A stretch of 64,000 bases of DNA from Sphagnum compactum (lineage: Eukaryota > Bryophyta > Sphagnopsida > Sphagnales): positions 12,148,271-12,212,270 of the forward strand of contig OZ234499.1 in NCBI GenBank assembly GCA_965153455.1, read 5' to 3'. Position 1 is the stretch's first letter; each line of letters starts with the position of its first letter. The notes beneath the pieces were generated by a model that saw nothing but the letters and a program-made list of their open reading frames with translations, ran no database searches and had not been told where the DNA came from. A program made the translations under genes and the position numbers. This document shows positions 22,387 through 33,860 of the stretch, piece after piece.

Positions 22387-24741
22387 CTAGGTGAACATCT
22401 TGACAACCAAATCCAAATGGGTTGTCAATTTGTTCTTAAGCTTATTCTTCATAAACCCTAGATTTGAAAAACATCTCTCATCCTTTACACTACCCAAAAC
22501 CATGGCCATAGATAGTTCAATTGGTTTTAGCCATTCAGTCGATGGGAAAGAAGTTGGTTGTTGGACAAGGTGGTTTAAATTTTCGTGCATGGATTATAAT
22601 CCGTAGGAGGCTTCATGGTTGCATGGCAATTGGCAAACATAGTAATCTTGAAAAAAGATGACTATTTCACTAGCAATGCTTCATCCAATAAAGGTAGGAT
22701 GTATAGTTGTTTTCCTAGTGATGACATTCTTCATTTTGCACATTAAAATTCTTCATTTAGCACCTTGTCATAACATTCTTTACTCGCGAATGTTTACCAA
22801 ATTACACTGGTTGATCTATAAAATTCTTTAAAATTCTTGCTTCTTTGGGCTTCCATAACATTCTCGCACCAAGAATGTCATAACTATGGTTGTTTTGGGC
22901 CAATATGTTTCCCAAAACAATAATGTGCTTTCGAATTGGAAAGTTGTGCTTAAACATTGTGCTCAACTTTAGGTTGCACCCAGAACTAGGGGTAAATCAC
23001 CCCGGTGGCATTCATGATGTCTTGAGTTGGGAAATGCCATTTAAGTTCTTGAATGAGACCATCAGCAGTAGCATTACATTTCTGTTTCATAGCTCTACTG
23101 CATTCAACCAATCCAATCTAGAAACATAAATTCAATCAACTTGTTATAAATGGGTTTTTTTTTATAAACCATGTATGTGCGAAAAAAATTGAAACCCTAC
23201 ATACTCCACACTAGAAGTAGGTTTAACAATGTAAACCATCTGTAAATAATTTTATGTGTGATTTGCAACAACAAAATTGCAAAGTTTAAAATATCCCATT
23301 TCCATAGTCGTAACTTGTAATTAGATCAACATACATTCTATATAGATCCCCTTCACAAGCCTTAACTGCATCAATGAAATCACAAATGAAAACATTTCAA
23401 GCTTGAACAAACTTTGAAAGAGATTGCATACATTCAAGCAAGGTTAGGATACAAGTTAAACCTAAAAAAATCTTGACATTGCAAAGAAGGTCTAGATTTT
23501 TTTTTGCCGAGGTGTTGGCTACTTACTCATCAAACATATGCACAATTGAGGACTTATATTTTGCAAAGATTCTTTTGGCAGGGGACAACATTGAAATCCA
23601 ATGTGTTTTCATGTTGTGTAAAATCTTGAACATTTTCTCCTACCATAATTCATTCAACCTAGATCTTTCTAAAGGCCTTTTAGGGCTTTGTGAATTATAG
23701 TTGCAACTCGATTTTTGCAACAAAGGTCAATCGAAACAACATTTGCGCAACCAAACTGGTTCGATGTGTAACACGATGCACTTTTAACATAAAAGGTGTG
23801 TGCTTTCCTTTTAATTGCACAATAACACCAGTCTTTGAACTTTGGAAGGTTGTCATCCCATCTACCCTAAAACATACCAATTTGAAAGCCAAGTTAAATT
23901 ATGAAAGACCATTATAAGTGAATAGAGATTCCATGATTACCTTTGTTAAATTGTCAGCATTAGAACCTTCTAGAACTTGCTGCAATGTCAAAAAAATTGG
24001 TACATGTTTCCATCCTTCCACAACATAAACATGGGTCGAAATCCATGATTGATTGTTTACAGTGGTCACTTCATTGTAAGAAACAAAGATGAATCAGGCC
24101 TTTTGCACTACTAAAAAAGTAGATCAAAGCACAAAATCATGCATGGCTTCAGCCATGTTCCAATTAGTAATGTTAGTTTAGTGTTTTCAAAGGTTGTTCG
24201 GCACTTTGAAAAAACGAAAAAACTTTTTACAACCTTCGAAATCCATCATAGATCCCCTTTGTTTCAACAAATGGAAGATCGTGACAAATTGCACAAACTT
24301 TCTTTTGCTTTCTACAGGTCCCCATTTGTAATTTGTTAAGCCATAGAAGCTTGCTCATGAAAAGTAACATATTGTTGTTTGTTCTTACATGTTGGTTAAA
24401 CGAGCTCATGTAATACTCATTGACAGCCACCCTGGGTCACACACATGTTGCTTTACAATGACCTACATGTTTCCACAACCCATCAAGCTTATGAACTAGT
24501 AACTTTTCTTTTTTTCTACTTGGTTGCAAATTGAAAATTTTACTTGGGTCATTTTACCACAATGACCAATGACTATTTTTACCCAAGGAAGCTTAATAGC
24601 CAAAACATTTAGGAACACCTGATTAAACTTCCACTCTTTCTTCCGAATTTTTTTGGGAAGAAGGTTTTGAGTGAGATCAACAATAGGAATCGAATCATTT
24701 CCAATAGTTCGAGAAGTTGAAACTCTTGTAGTTCCTTTCAA
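22387..24741 (-). pseudogene. Second hAT transposase relic (different family from copies A/B)
   Basis: Fragments read leftward on the minus strand. At 24496-24741, with the sequence just below it, lies an N-terminal BED-like region (WVKIVIGHCG..KFSIC, then LWKHVGHC). At 24227-24430 is MGTCRKQKKVCAICHDLPF with VETKGIYDGFRRL. At 23695-23892 is DGMTTFQSSKTGVIVQLKG followed by HRVTHRT. Near 23000 is a degraded FP..MNATGVIYP tract. At 22387-22590 is the C-terminal dimerisation signature VLGSVKDERCFSNLGFMK, NKLTTHLDLVV. Order and motifs fit one complete hAT transposase of about 700 residues broken by many stops and indels. Terminal repeats were not located. It is too diverged from copies A/B to be the same family. 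Confidence 0.8.
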
Positions 24742-25777
24742 AAAATAGAAGGGTGTTTACCTTTATGCATGATGTCAAACATATTTTCATTTAAAGACAT
24801 GCTAAATTTTTTTGTTGAAGGTGGGTGGAGATAAATCATCACCTAAGGAACAAAGAATTTCTGAAGGAATAAAGGAAGTAAAAAAACTTCCGGTACTTGA
24901 AATTTGAGAAGGGCTTAAGTGGTAACATTGTTTGTGCAATGTGTAGTAACCAAAGCATGTAGCAACTAGAGCTGATTCATTATGCTTTGAACCTTAGATC
25001 ACAAGATGACAAAACTGTGGCCCTAATCACAAGCACACAGAAAACTTGCAAGTAACTTAATTTATAGTAGATCTGCACACAATTGATACAATTTCTTCAC
25101 AATAAGAGTGCATATAGCAAATTGTAGAACAAAAGCCTCAAGAATGCATATAGTAGAATGCACAAATGCACACCATGAAGCATAAGTTTTATATGTAATG
25201 TGAGATTGGGTCCTTGTAATACTCTCACCTCCTGAAGTTGAAGCTATTACAACTTGTAACAAACTTGAAAGTAGTGGCGGTTAGTTGTTGTAACTTTTTT
25301 GCATCGATGCTTGTCCATTGAAGCTTTGAAATTGGAGATTCAAGCAAGTTGCCAAACAACTTCAAATTGGCTTATTGCTTGAAGATCAAGGTTCAAGTTA
25401 ACAACAACAAAAAAAACATTAAGCAAAATCGATAGTGACATATATTTACACCAAAGTAGTAATGATGAACGAGGGCTTTCAAACATTATAGCGCAAAGGA
25501 GCGATTGGAGCCACTATTGTTGACAAGAATTGATGCAAGATTATTAGCACCATGATCACATTGTGGCATTCGATGGCCATATGATTTCGCAAAAGTGGTT
25601 ATAATCAGTCATCATGGCTTCAACAAAATGGCTCCTATCACATCAAAAGTCATTGATTGCTAGTGCTTTTAGCCCAATCCAATGGCCTAAATAACTGTAG
25701 GAGGTTGAAGGCCTCCTTTTTTAATTAAAAAAATGCTAAATTTTGCCTAAATAAAAAAATTGCCTTGGACTGTAATT
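24742..25777. other. Intergenic, no gene seen
   Basis: A+T-rich DNA upstream of the second hAT relic; its missing 5' terminus may lie here. Short open frames only, none recognised. Confidence 0.4.
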
Positions 25778-25888
25778 TCATGGAATGGTCTTGCTCTTGC
25801 CCATTATGTTGGGTGCATCACCTAGCTTGTTTTAATGGTCTTGTTGTCCTTTAACCAACATAATGGGTAGGGGATTGACCATACAGAA
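25778..25888. mobile_element. MITE, copy 2 of the ~115-bp palindromic family
   Basis: Begins TCATGGAATGGTC and ends with the inverted GACCAT. The internal pair CCCATTATGTTGGGTGC / ACCAACATAATGGGT is nearly perfect. It matches copies at 21411 and 31125. Confidence 0.85.
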
Positions 25889-26429
25889 ATAAGAGTAACT
25901 TCAATACAAGCCATGAAATATTGGTGATTGAAAGGGACTAGTTCACTACTTCAAAGAATCTTTGCAAAAGGACATGAATATTTAAGGTAGTGTGGTTGGT
26001 GATTAAACATTTAGTGTATTAGTCACCTCCCTTTCATTTAGTCCAATTTTTTTTTTTTTGATGGGGTCTGAAGATAAAGTGTAGAGGCCTAGAAGGCACA
26101 CCCATTTGAACGGGTGAAAAATGAAAATTTATGCCCTTCTAAAGTTTGGATGGTCAAAAATGAGAAATAAACCTTTCATACACATTACAACTCATGAGCG
26201 TTTACTTTGCCACCTAAAATCAAAGAATCATATGTCAAGTAATGGACTTTACTTACTTTCATCATTGGGATGGATGAAGAAAATAATGTCCACTATTTTC
26301 CAAATATTTGTTCATTTTTTATCATACAATTGAGATCTGGTCTAGTTTAGGGTTTGGAAATCAATGGTAATGGATGTCAAATCATTCCATCCATCAAACC
26401 TTTGTGTAAGTTTCTAAGGGTTTGTGAGC
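25889..26429. other. Intergenic, no gene seen
   Basis: A+T-rich DNA with one 70-codon plus-strand frame (26121-26333) that has no recognisable motif. Confidence 0.4.
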
Positions 26430-26705
26430 ATGAGGTGTTCCCCCTGATCACATTGGTCATGGTGTTCTTCCTAATTGTTGTTGTCTTGGTGTTCTTCTTA
26501 ATTGTTATGGTTTTGTGTTCCTCTTAGACATTGTGGTCTAAGTGTTCTTCCTAATCACCGTGGTTTTAGTGTTTCTCATGTTCACTATGATCTTGTGTTC
26601 CTTCTAATTGCCATGGTTTTATGTTCATTTTGATTGCTATGCTTTGGTGTTTCTCCTCATTGTTGTGATTTTGGTGTTCTTCATGTTTGTTGTGATCTTC
26701 TGTTC
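26430..26705. repeat. Minisatellite, ~30-bp degenerate units
   Basis: About nine or ten units built on TGGTGTTCTTCCTAATTGTTG with variation (TCCTCTT, TTCTCAT, ATTGCCATGG). Unit spacing is about 28-31 bases. No open frame of interest crosses it. Confidence 0.8.
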
Positions 26706-27817
26706 TACAACTTTTTAAATTGCATTCATCTTTTACTTTGTTTGAGGTTTTTCTTGTTGTTATTTATGCATTTGATCATTAAAAGGTAACAACTTTACTA
26801 TTTTGCACCCTTGTGCCTATTGTCTTATTTGTGCTTGTTGTTTAACCTTTCGTTGAAACCATGTTGTGCATGTTAGATTCATGCCTTTGTACTTGCACAG
26901 ATCTATTCATAAGCTTGTTTGAAAGTTCTAATGAAATCTATCACCCACCTCCTGTAGGGTTGTTAAGGTCCTAGTTGCATCAAATTGTGTTTTAGTGGGA
27001 TGGTACAATGATCATGTTTAACCTATAGTCTTGTGCACGTTCTATTGCTTCTAAGGTAACATGGTTGTTTGATTTAGGGTTTATTTATGAACAATTGCAT
27101 GCCTTGTAATGTGATAAACAAACCCCCATAACCAAACGCTTTGTTTTGGATATGTTGGTGTTGTTTTGTGAAAATGAGTGCAACCCACCCTTAAATCAAA
27201 AATTGCATTTAAAAAAAAATTGTTTCAAAACACACTCATAACGAAACATTCAAAACTTGATTAAAATATTTTCCACCTTATTCGTTTCCAACAATATGCA
27301 TGAAAATGTGTTGTTCCGTTGTCATCACCAAACATATTTATAAATAATGAAGGTTATTAATTTTTTAAATATTGGTTTTCCCCATGCCCATAATTACACA
27401 CAAAAATAACTTTCCACTTGAATACCCTAAAAAAATCAACACAAATTTTCAAGATTGGCTGTTTGGTCATAGAACCTTATGAACATTGATTAACCCACAT
27501 GTGACCATTCATGCTTGGAGTGAGGGCATTTCATGACTCTAAAGAGGAGCTGCTGAGGCTATTACATGTAAGATTACTTCCCCATATTAGTGGGGATTTT
27601 TTTAGGATTTCAGCCACCATCTCAGTACACTGGGAAATCTCGGATAGGTCATTAAGCATTTGTGTCATCCAAAGATTAGCCAACAAAGGAATATTGCTCA
27701 TCAGTTGTTACAGATATTCAATTGCTTGTATACAACTGATCTAGAATAATTTACATAGCACACAATTTCATGCTTTGACCATTATTATTATTATTTTGTT
27801 TGTTTTTTTTTTTTGGG
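26706..27817. other. Intergenic, no gene seen
   Basis: A+T-rich DNA without a recognisable gene, repeat array or element terminus. Confidence 0.4.
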
Positions 27818-28050
27818 AGAAATTTTGCCAAATGACAATTTTTTTTTAAAATGGTGAAAAATAAGCATTTTTTCGGCTTGTTTAGTTTAGTGCAAAATTC
27901 CGATTATACTTTAACAAAATAATTCACCAGATTCTATGTTAACTTCCAGTAAGTAGCTCGAAATATAGAAGGATGATTGGTTTCTTTTACTTTTGAATTT
28001 TTTATAGCCAAATCTGGCTAAATTTTGTTGTGGATGATTGCTTTCATATG
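27818..28050 (+). repeat. Dispersed ATATATAAGGATGCT-type repeat, copy 1
   Basis: Contains the GTAGCTCGAAATATAGAAGGATG core (27954-27976) followed by AGCCAAATCTGGCTAAA and GGATGATTGC. Same block order as copies at 30818, 59363 (inverted) and 63425. Confidence 0.65.
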
Positions 28051-28239
28051 TGAATTCTCAAGCCTTGAAGCAATCTTGTGTGAGTATTTGATTTTGTTAA
28101 CAATCCCCACTTCCATTTTTCTAAAAAATCAAAATTAAAATCAAAATCAAAGAGCTAAGTTTTTTCAAGTTATCAATGAACCGCATTTTTCAAAGAAAGA
28201 AGTAGAATAAAAAAACCTTTGGTAACCTCTTTTTTATTG

Positions 28240-28430
28240 GTGGAATTTCACCACTTGGTGATTTTTTTAATTTTTAATTTTGAAAAATGTGGATTTTGGG
28301 GTTTTATGTCACCACATTTTGGAAAAGAATTCAGAAAAATTGCCAAATTTTTATAACATGTTCCAATAGATAGCTGACAATATATAAAAGGATACTTAAA
28401 ATTATTTTTCTTTTGTATTATTCATTTATA
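28240..28430 (+). repeat. Dispersed repeat, copy 2
   Basis: Has a TTTCACCACTTGGTGA block, then TGCCAAATTTTTATAACATG, then the core ATAGCTGACAATATATAAAAGGATAC at 28369-28395. The downstream block is diverged. Confidence 0.6.
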
Positions 28431-30699
28431 CCTAAACCTTGTTATGTATGCAAATGCCACCTTAACTTATGTCATTAAAATGGATTCAACCCCAATAATC
28501 ACAAGTCTATTGTTACCTATGGCACCCATGGTTACATGGCATCATCCCCACACATGCAGGGTCAAATGCTAGAGGTGTCAAGTTCTAACATAATGAGGTT
28601 AGTTGTCACATCAAAATGTATACTGTAAATACCTTGGCAGCTTTGACACTAATTATACTATTTTCAAAAATGTTGAAAATTTCAATTTTTAAAAATTAAA
28701 TAATCTTTTAGAATATTCTGAAAGTATTATATTTTCGACCAAAATTAAATAATTATTCACCAAACATGTGTTGAAGCTGACATGGTAGTACAAGGTATTT
28801 GCCAACCGTTTGCCACTCCCTTTTAAAGGTAACATTCAGTAGACATGAATATTGTTGGCCTAGCCAATCAAGTGAGCCAAGTTTGTAACAATATACACAT
28901 TAAAGCATGTTAAGAATGAAATTTTTAATTTACTTAAAATTTAGAAATGAATCACATGATGCACAACATTTCTAATATTGAGGATTTACTTTCGTGTGTA
29001 AAGACAAGCATTTGAGTATCATGTCTATTGAATTTGCAATGAGCCAAGCCCATTTTTTATTTTTTATTTTTTTACGTTGGGCACAATAATGGTTTGATTG
29101 TATGATGGCACATCATGAAGCTTCGTACGTAGTTTTAGCCCACAATGGACAAATAATTGAACATTTTAGGGTGAATTTTTTAAAAGGTTTATAGTTTAGG
29201 ATGAAAAGGACCTAGTCTTTAACAAACTACTTTTTTTCTTATATTTTAATATGCATTAATATTAATGAATAAAAAAGTGTCAAATATTTTACAATACAAT
29301 ATTTTAGATTATCACAATTTTATATTTCATCAATATCATACACTTTATGTTCTAGGTATGATAAAATAGGATTAGGTAAAAGAGTATAAAAAAAGGTGAT
29401 ATTATAACATAATTTTCGTTCAGTTCAAAAAAATTGAAACCTTCACTTATTAAGAAACAAAAAATATATAAGCTCCTTGGACAAGATTCTATGATTCATG
29501 CATGGTCAAAAATTCATTTTGGTTTAAACAACCCAATTTATCAATTGACTTTGGTTTCACTAAATGTGGATGGAACAAAAATTACATTTGTTACCAGGAA
29601 TTTCACAAGATCAAATGACATACATGCAAATATTGACAATACTATGGACAAAAGTGGGTATTATTTGTGTCTACATTATTACGAATTGTATATATTTGAA
29701 ATTAGAAGTAAGTCCAATGAATGATATTCTTCTTAATTATAAAAACATTGTGTGAGAAATAATTAATATGCTAATTCAGAATATAATAGCATGAAATGTA
29801 GTAGTGTTTAGGATCAATCCATTGATCAACATGCATTGAAAATAATACTAATACATCTATGATGGCAAACATTCCACTTGCCATTTGTTGGGTCCCACTA
29901 CAATGCATGATGCATAATAAGTCACAACTACAATGCATGCACTTAATTCCCAAACATGGGGAGTTTTCACATTTGCACTACCTACTCATAACAATGAGGC
30001 CAATCTTGTGAAAAAATGAGTAACTAAATGATTCAGTAATATTTTTTACGAAAATCAATAATTACAACTTCTACATATAAAATGGTCAAAATCATGTTAT
30101 TTCATAAGCTTAAATTAGTTTAGTTTTGAACAAGTGTTCTGGGCTTTAAGAGAATCCATTATAAGAGCAAATGAGGAGTGGTTTTGATTGTTAGCCTTCC
30201 ATTCCATTCTAGAGACACACACATGTGTTCCTTGATGCAATTTATTTTTCACAGAGAGTGGTGGCTCAGATTTGTGTGCAATTTTATGAGTTCAATTTAA
30301 AGCCCATTTGCAAACTTGGACCTTGTTTTTAACATGGGCACACAATTTGGTTTAAGGTTTTGTGCATGATTCAAGGCATAGCTTTTCAGAGTTCAAGACA
30401 AATTGATTTTGTGATCAATTTCGTTGCAAATAGGGTAATGTAGTATGAATTCCAACAGTTGGATTGAAAGGTGGCTAAGAAAAAAGAAGAAGCCAGGGGT
30501 TATCCACTGTGTATCCAGGCAACGTATGTGTCGTGCCTGATAACCAACGTGCATTTCTTGTCTGGAAGCTTTTATCTCATTCTAATTCATGCTTGTTCCA
30601 ACATTCATAAACAATTTTCCTGCCCCTTGGGATTTCTATTGGAATTTGGAAGAGAATATCTGGGAATACAGTCTTAATTGGACCCAGCCTTTTTGGGTT
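28431..30699. other. Intergenic, no gene seen
   Basis: A+T-rich DNA. A 96-codon plus-strand frame at 29434-29724 has normal-looking composition but no recognisable motif, no homologue I can name and no clear promoter. I do not call it a gene. A T-rich tract lies near 29050. Confidence 0.4.
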
Positions 30700-30910
30700 T
30701 GCAAAATTTTGGACACTTTCGGTCCTAAATTCAACAAATTTTTGAAAAGAATTGCCAGAACTAGGAAACAATTTTTAAAAAGTCTTAAAAAATCACTGGA
30801 TTTCTAAACATGGTTCAGGTAGGTAGCAGAAATATATAAGGATGCTTAATTTTTTTTCTTTCAAATTTGACTAACTCAGCTTACGGTTGACCACCATGTC
30901 GGCTACAAAA
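30700..30910 (+). repeat. Dispersed repeat, copy 3
   Basis: Core GGTAGCAGAAATATATAAGGATGC at 30821-30845, preceded by AATTTTTGAAAAGAATTGCC and followed by TTTGACTAACTCAGC and a GACCACCATGT block. Aligns with the copy at 63425. Confidence 0.7.
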
Positions 30911-31124
30911 AATGTTACAAAACTGAAAAGAAACTCAAATTAGACCATGTTACCTTAGAAGATTTACAATCATTGAATTATATTATGAAGACATTAAGAT
31001 CTGAGTGGCAGATTAGGTCATTTTCTTGATCACATTATTATGACACTCTTGGATGGGGCTGACCAAACACTCATAATAGGCTAGTTGAACAAGAATGGTT
31101 GAATCAGCAACCCCATACCTTAAT

Positions 31125-31244
31125 GTCATGGAATGGGCTCACCTTTTGCCATTGTGTTGGGTGCATCACCTAGCTCACCTTGACGGTCTCGCCTAGCACC
31201 TTACTTAACATATTAATGGTTTTTGAGCTTAACCATTCCATAAC
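31125..31244. mobile_element. MITE, copy 3 of the ~115-bp palindromic family
   Basis: Starts GTCATGGAATGG and ends CCATTCCATAAC, 12 bases with one mismatch when inverted. The interior carries the shared GTGTTGGGTGCATCACCTAGCT block. This copy shows the termini best. Confidence 0.88.
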
Positions 31245-32589
31245 TTACAAGTAGAATTGGGAAATCAGCCCAGATACACTAGTTGAATAGCGGGTTCAAC
31301 AAGAATTATGTTATTTTTAGACATCCTCAAATTTGCAAAAAATATTTTTCTCAAAGAAAAATTGTTTGTGAAGGAAAATTTGGAAAATTGTTTTGAAATA
31401 TTCTGTAATATTCTATTTGTCAAAATGGAATCTTCAAACATTACATAATTATTCAACAGAGACCAGAGGAACATGCTATTCAACTATTGTAATAAAATAA
31501 AAACAGTTATTAAATTTCCCTTCTGGGTGATTGGGTCATTCCTGAAATGTGAGGCCGGACTCAACTACTACTACCTTGTCCTAGGCCCCTTATTTCAGGT
31601 TCATTGCCCCACCCTTGAGCCTTTCATCACACAAACAACACATAATGAAACAACACTATTTACCCGGACATAGAGATTTAGTTTCATGTCAGATCCAAAA
31701 TTTCTATACACTTTCCATGTTATGTAACCCATGTGTAAACTCTTCAATCCAACACTGCAAGTCGATCTACGCTCGCATAATTTTTATCTAGCTGCACACA
31801 CTAGACACTGTCAGCTCTGTGTAGGTTTCATCCAGCTTAATTAAAAATACACTACACAAGCTCAACACATTGTGTTCCATCTTCTTCTTCAAAAGTCAAA
31901 ATTCCAATTAGTTTCTAGAAAATCCAAAAACCAATTTCTTCACAGAAATCTCACAATCCACAATTTTATAAACACCCAACAAATTATGAAGTTCTAATGC
32001 AGCCGTATCATACTTTGTCATCAACTTCTTGTAATTAGAGGGCGACCCATATTACATGGCTGACTACAACCAGCAAATCCTCGAACAATCAGCAGTAATT
32101 AGTGATCAATTAGTACTAATCACAATTTGTCATTACATTTAAGCTTCCCTGCAGCATTCAAGATGAGTTAACACCAGTGTGTTGGTGTAGCTGTATCCCC
32201 TTTTGAACATACCAGCCTGGTCCTGGGTGTCACAAGAAAAATAAATGCCTCAGTGCTTTGTTTTTCTAAATGCCCTGCTGGTTCTTATGCTCTGTAAGCC
32301 TTCCTCCAAATACACTAAGAATCTGGGCAGAGGTTTTTACATTCCAACAGTAGTGCATGGTACAGATCATGAGCATACATTTATATCGGCCTAGCATATA
32401 CAGCTACAAACAATTGACCCAGAAAAAAGAAACCAAAAAAGAATAATAAGTACTGTGTACTGAGGGTTGCAGATCTGGGATTTTGATCATGTTCTTCAGC
32501 TGTTGCAGATCACCTAATTGACAAGTACTTAGTCAAAAGCAGCTTCTCGTTGGATTTTAGAAGTGCGATAATCTCATTATTCGGTACTA
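31245..32589. other. Intergenic, 3' flank of the fasciclin-like gene
   Basis: A+T-rich DNA passing into more balanced composition near 32.2 kb, where the 3' UTR of the minus-strand fasciclin-like gene should lie. No other gene was recognised. Confidence 0.5.
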
Positions 32590-33663
32590 CTAGAAGAGCT
32601 GGTCCAGAATCAGATCAGCAGCTGGCTGGCAGAACGTGATCAGCAGTGCAATTCCTCCTGCCAACAAGCAGCTCACGGTGATGCTAGCAGCTGGGACAAC
32701 AGTGGGTCGTCGATCATTAGCAGCTGCAGCACTTGGAATTCCAGGAATCGCAGAACTACTAGGACTAGAAGCTGGCGCCGGAGCTGCAGGTGCTCCAACA
32801 GGAGCTACGTAAGGAGGAGAAGCGGAAGGTGCAGCTGCAGGTAAGATTCCCCCAGCCCCAGGGATTCCTTTTGACGATGGCGCTGGAGCAGCCGGTGCAG
32901 CAGGAGCAGGTGCAGGCGTGGAGCTTTTGGGTACCACAGTGGGTGTTGGAGCTGCTGCAGCTGGTTGAGGAGCTGGAGCGATATAACTAGGGCTGCCTGC
33001 AGGCGGCTGTTTGACGATAGACGTTGCAGTTCCCCAAACCGTGGCGTTGAAAACGCCGTCGACTTGATAGCATGAAACCGTGGCGGATGTAATATTGCTG
33101 CAAATGTCCACGAGAACGACGTGTTGCGCGTCGATCATGTAGTTGTTGGGATCGTTGCTGGTAACCAGCAGATGCTGGTTTGGGAGTAACGTGGGAATCT
33201 GCTTCCCCACCGGAAACGCCGTGAGAGCCGGAACCGTGTAGCGTCCTAGAGCAACGTGGTAGGCGATGAGCTGGTTGGAGTTCGCGACGGGAGGACTGGT
33301 CTCAAGAGCCAGATTCGTCGGTGCGAAGATTGTGGCTCCTCCTTGAGCTGCTGAAGGCAACGAAACCGCGTTTCCCCTCACCGCCGTCTCCAGAAAAATG
33401 GCAGCTTCCGTCAACCCTGCCGCTTGCAAATATACCACTATAGTCTGAACCACCTGTGGTGGTACTACTACTCCTGCAGGTGCAGGTGCTGCCGCTGGTA
33501 CTTGCGCAATTGCTTCATGGGCTCCGAACATTACTGCAAACGAGATGATCATCATCCCAAATACTAGTAGCTGCTGCAACCAACAACGGATCAGCACTGT
33601 ACTCGACTCCCATTTCACACAATCTACTGCTGCATGTCCCATATTGATCCAATATAAACACAC
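32590..33663 (-). CDS. Fasciclin-like arabinogalactan protein (single FAS1 domain), 357 aa
   Basis: Intronless frame ending in TAG. From the first ATG: residues ~30-53 are a hydrophobic signal sequence with a likely cut after AIA (53), giving an N-terminal Gln. Residues ~68-212 are a FAS1 domain with TIFAPTN at 111-117, the YH pair at 135-136 and VDGVFNAT at 201-208. Two N-glycosylation sequons occur (NIT, NAT). Residues ~222-310 are rich in AP, PA, SP and TP, the arabinogalactan glycomodules carried on hydroxyproline. A hydrophobic C-terminus (~322-344) suggests GPI anchoring, but 13 further residues follow, which is unusual. Start is uncertain: Met1, Met8 or Met37. Met37 gives a more normal signal length. 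Such proteins sit at the cell surface or wall and act in adhesion and wall architecture. Confidence 0.88.
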   Translation of the reverse strand: MCLYWINMGHAAVDCVKWESSTVLIRCWLQQLLVFGMMIISFAVMFGAHEAIAQVPAAAPAPAGVVVPPQVVQTIVVYLQAAGLTEAAIFLETAVRGNAVSLPSAAQGGATIFAPTNLALETSPPVANSNQLIAYHVALGRYTVPALTAFPVGKQIPTLLPNQHLLVTSNDPNNYMIDAQHVVLVDICSNITSATVSCYQVDGVFNATVWGTATSIVKQPPAGSPSYIAPAPQPAAAAPTPTVVPKSSTPAPAPAAPAAPAPSSKGIPGAGGILPAAAPSASPPYVAPVGAPAAPAPASSPSSSAIPGIPSAAAANDRRPTVVPAASITVSCLLAGGIALLITFCQPAADLILDQLF

Positions 33664-33847
33664 ACTAGAGCTAGCTGCTATTGATCTCTTGATCTCTCCT
33701 CTCCACTGCTTAGATCTTCTACAACTCTCAGAAAAAAACTCTGGTCTGCAAAGCTAGCTGCTTTCTGTGCAGCAGCCCGTCCGCGACCGAGCTTGCACTA
33801 GTGTCCTCGTGCAGATCGATCTCTTCGACTAGGCCTGATCAATACAA

Positions 33848-33860
33848 CAAATCTATAGCC
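33848..33860 (-). promoter_or_regulatory. Possible TATA box of the fasciclin-like gene
   Basis: On the minus strand GGCTATAGAT lies about 190 bases upstream of the first ATG. It would place a start site near 33825 and a 5' UTR of roughly 160 bases. This is a motif match only. Confidence 0.2.

Noticed and set aside
26430-26705. CRISPR-like array
   Set aside because: Units are degenerate and contiguous without spacers; this is a minisatellite in a plant-type genome.
29434-29724. 96-codon plus-strand frame as a gene
   Set aside because: No recognisable motif, no conserved context, in A+T-rich repeat-laden DNA; kept only as an unrecognised frame.
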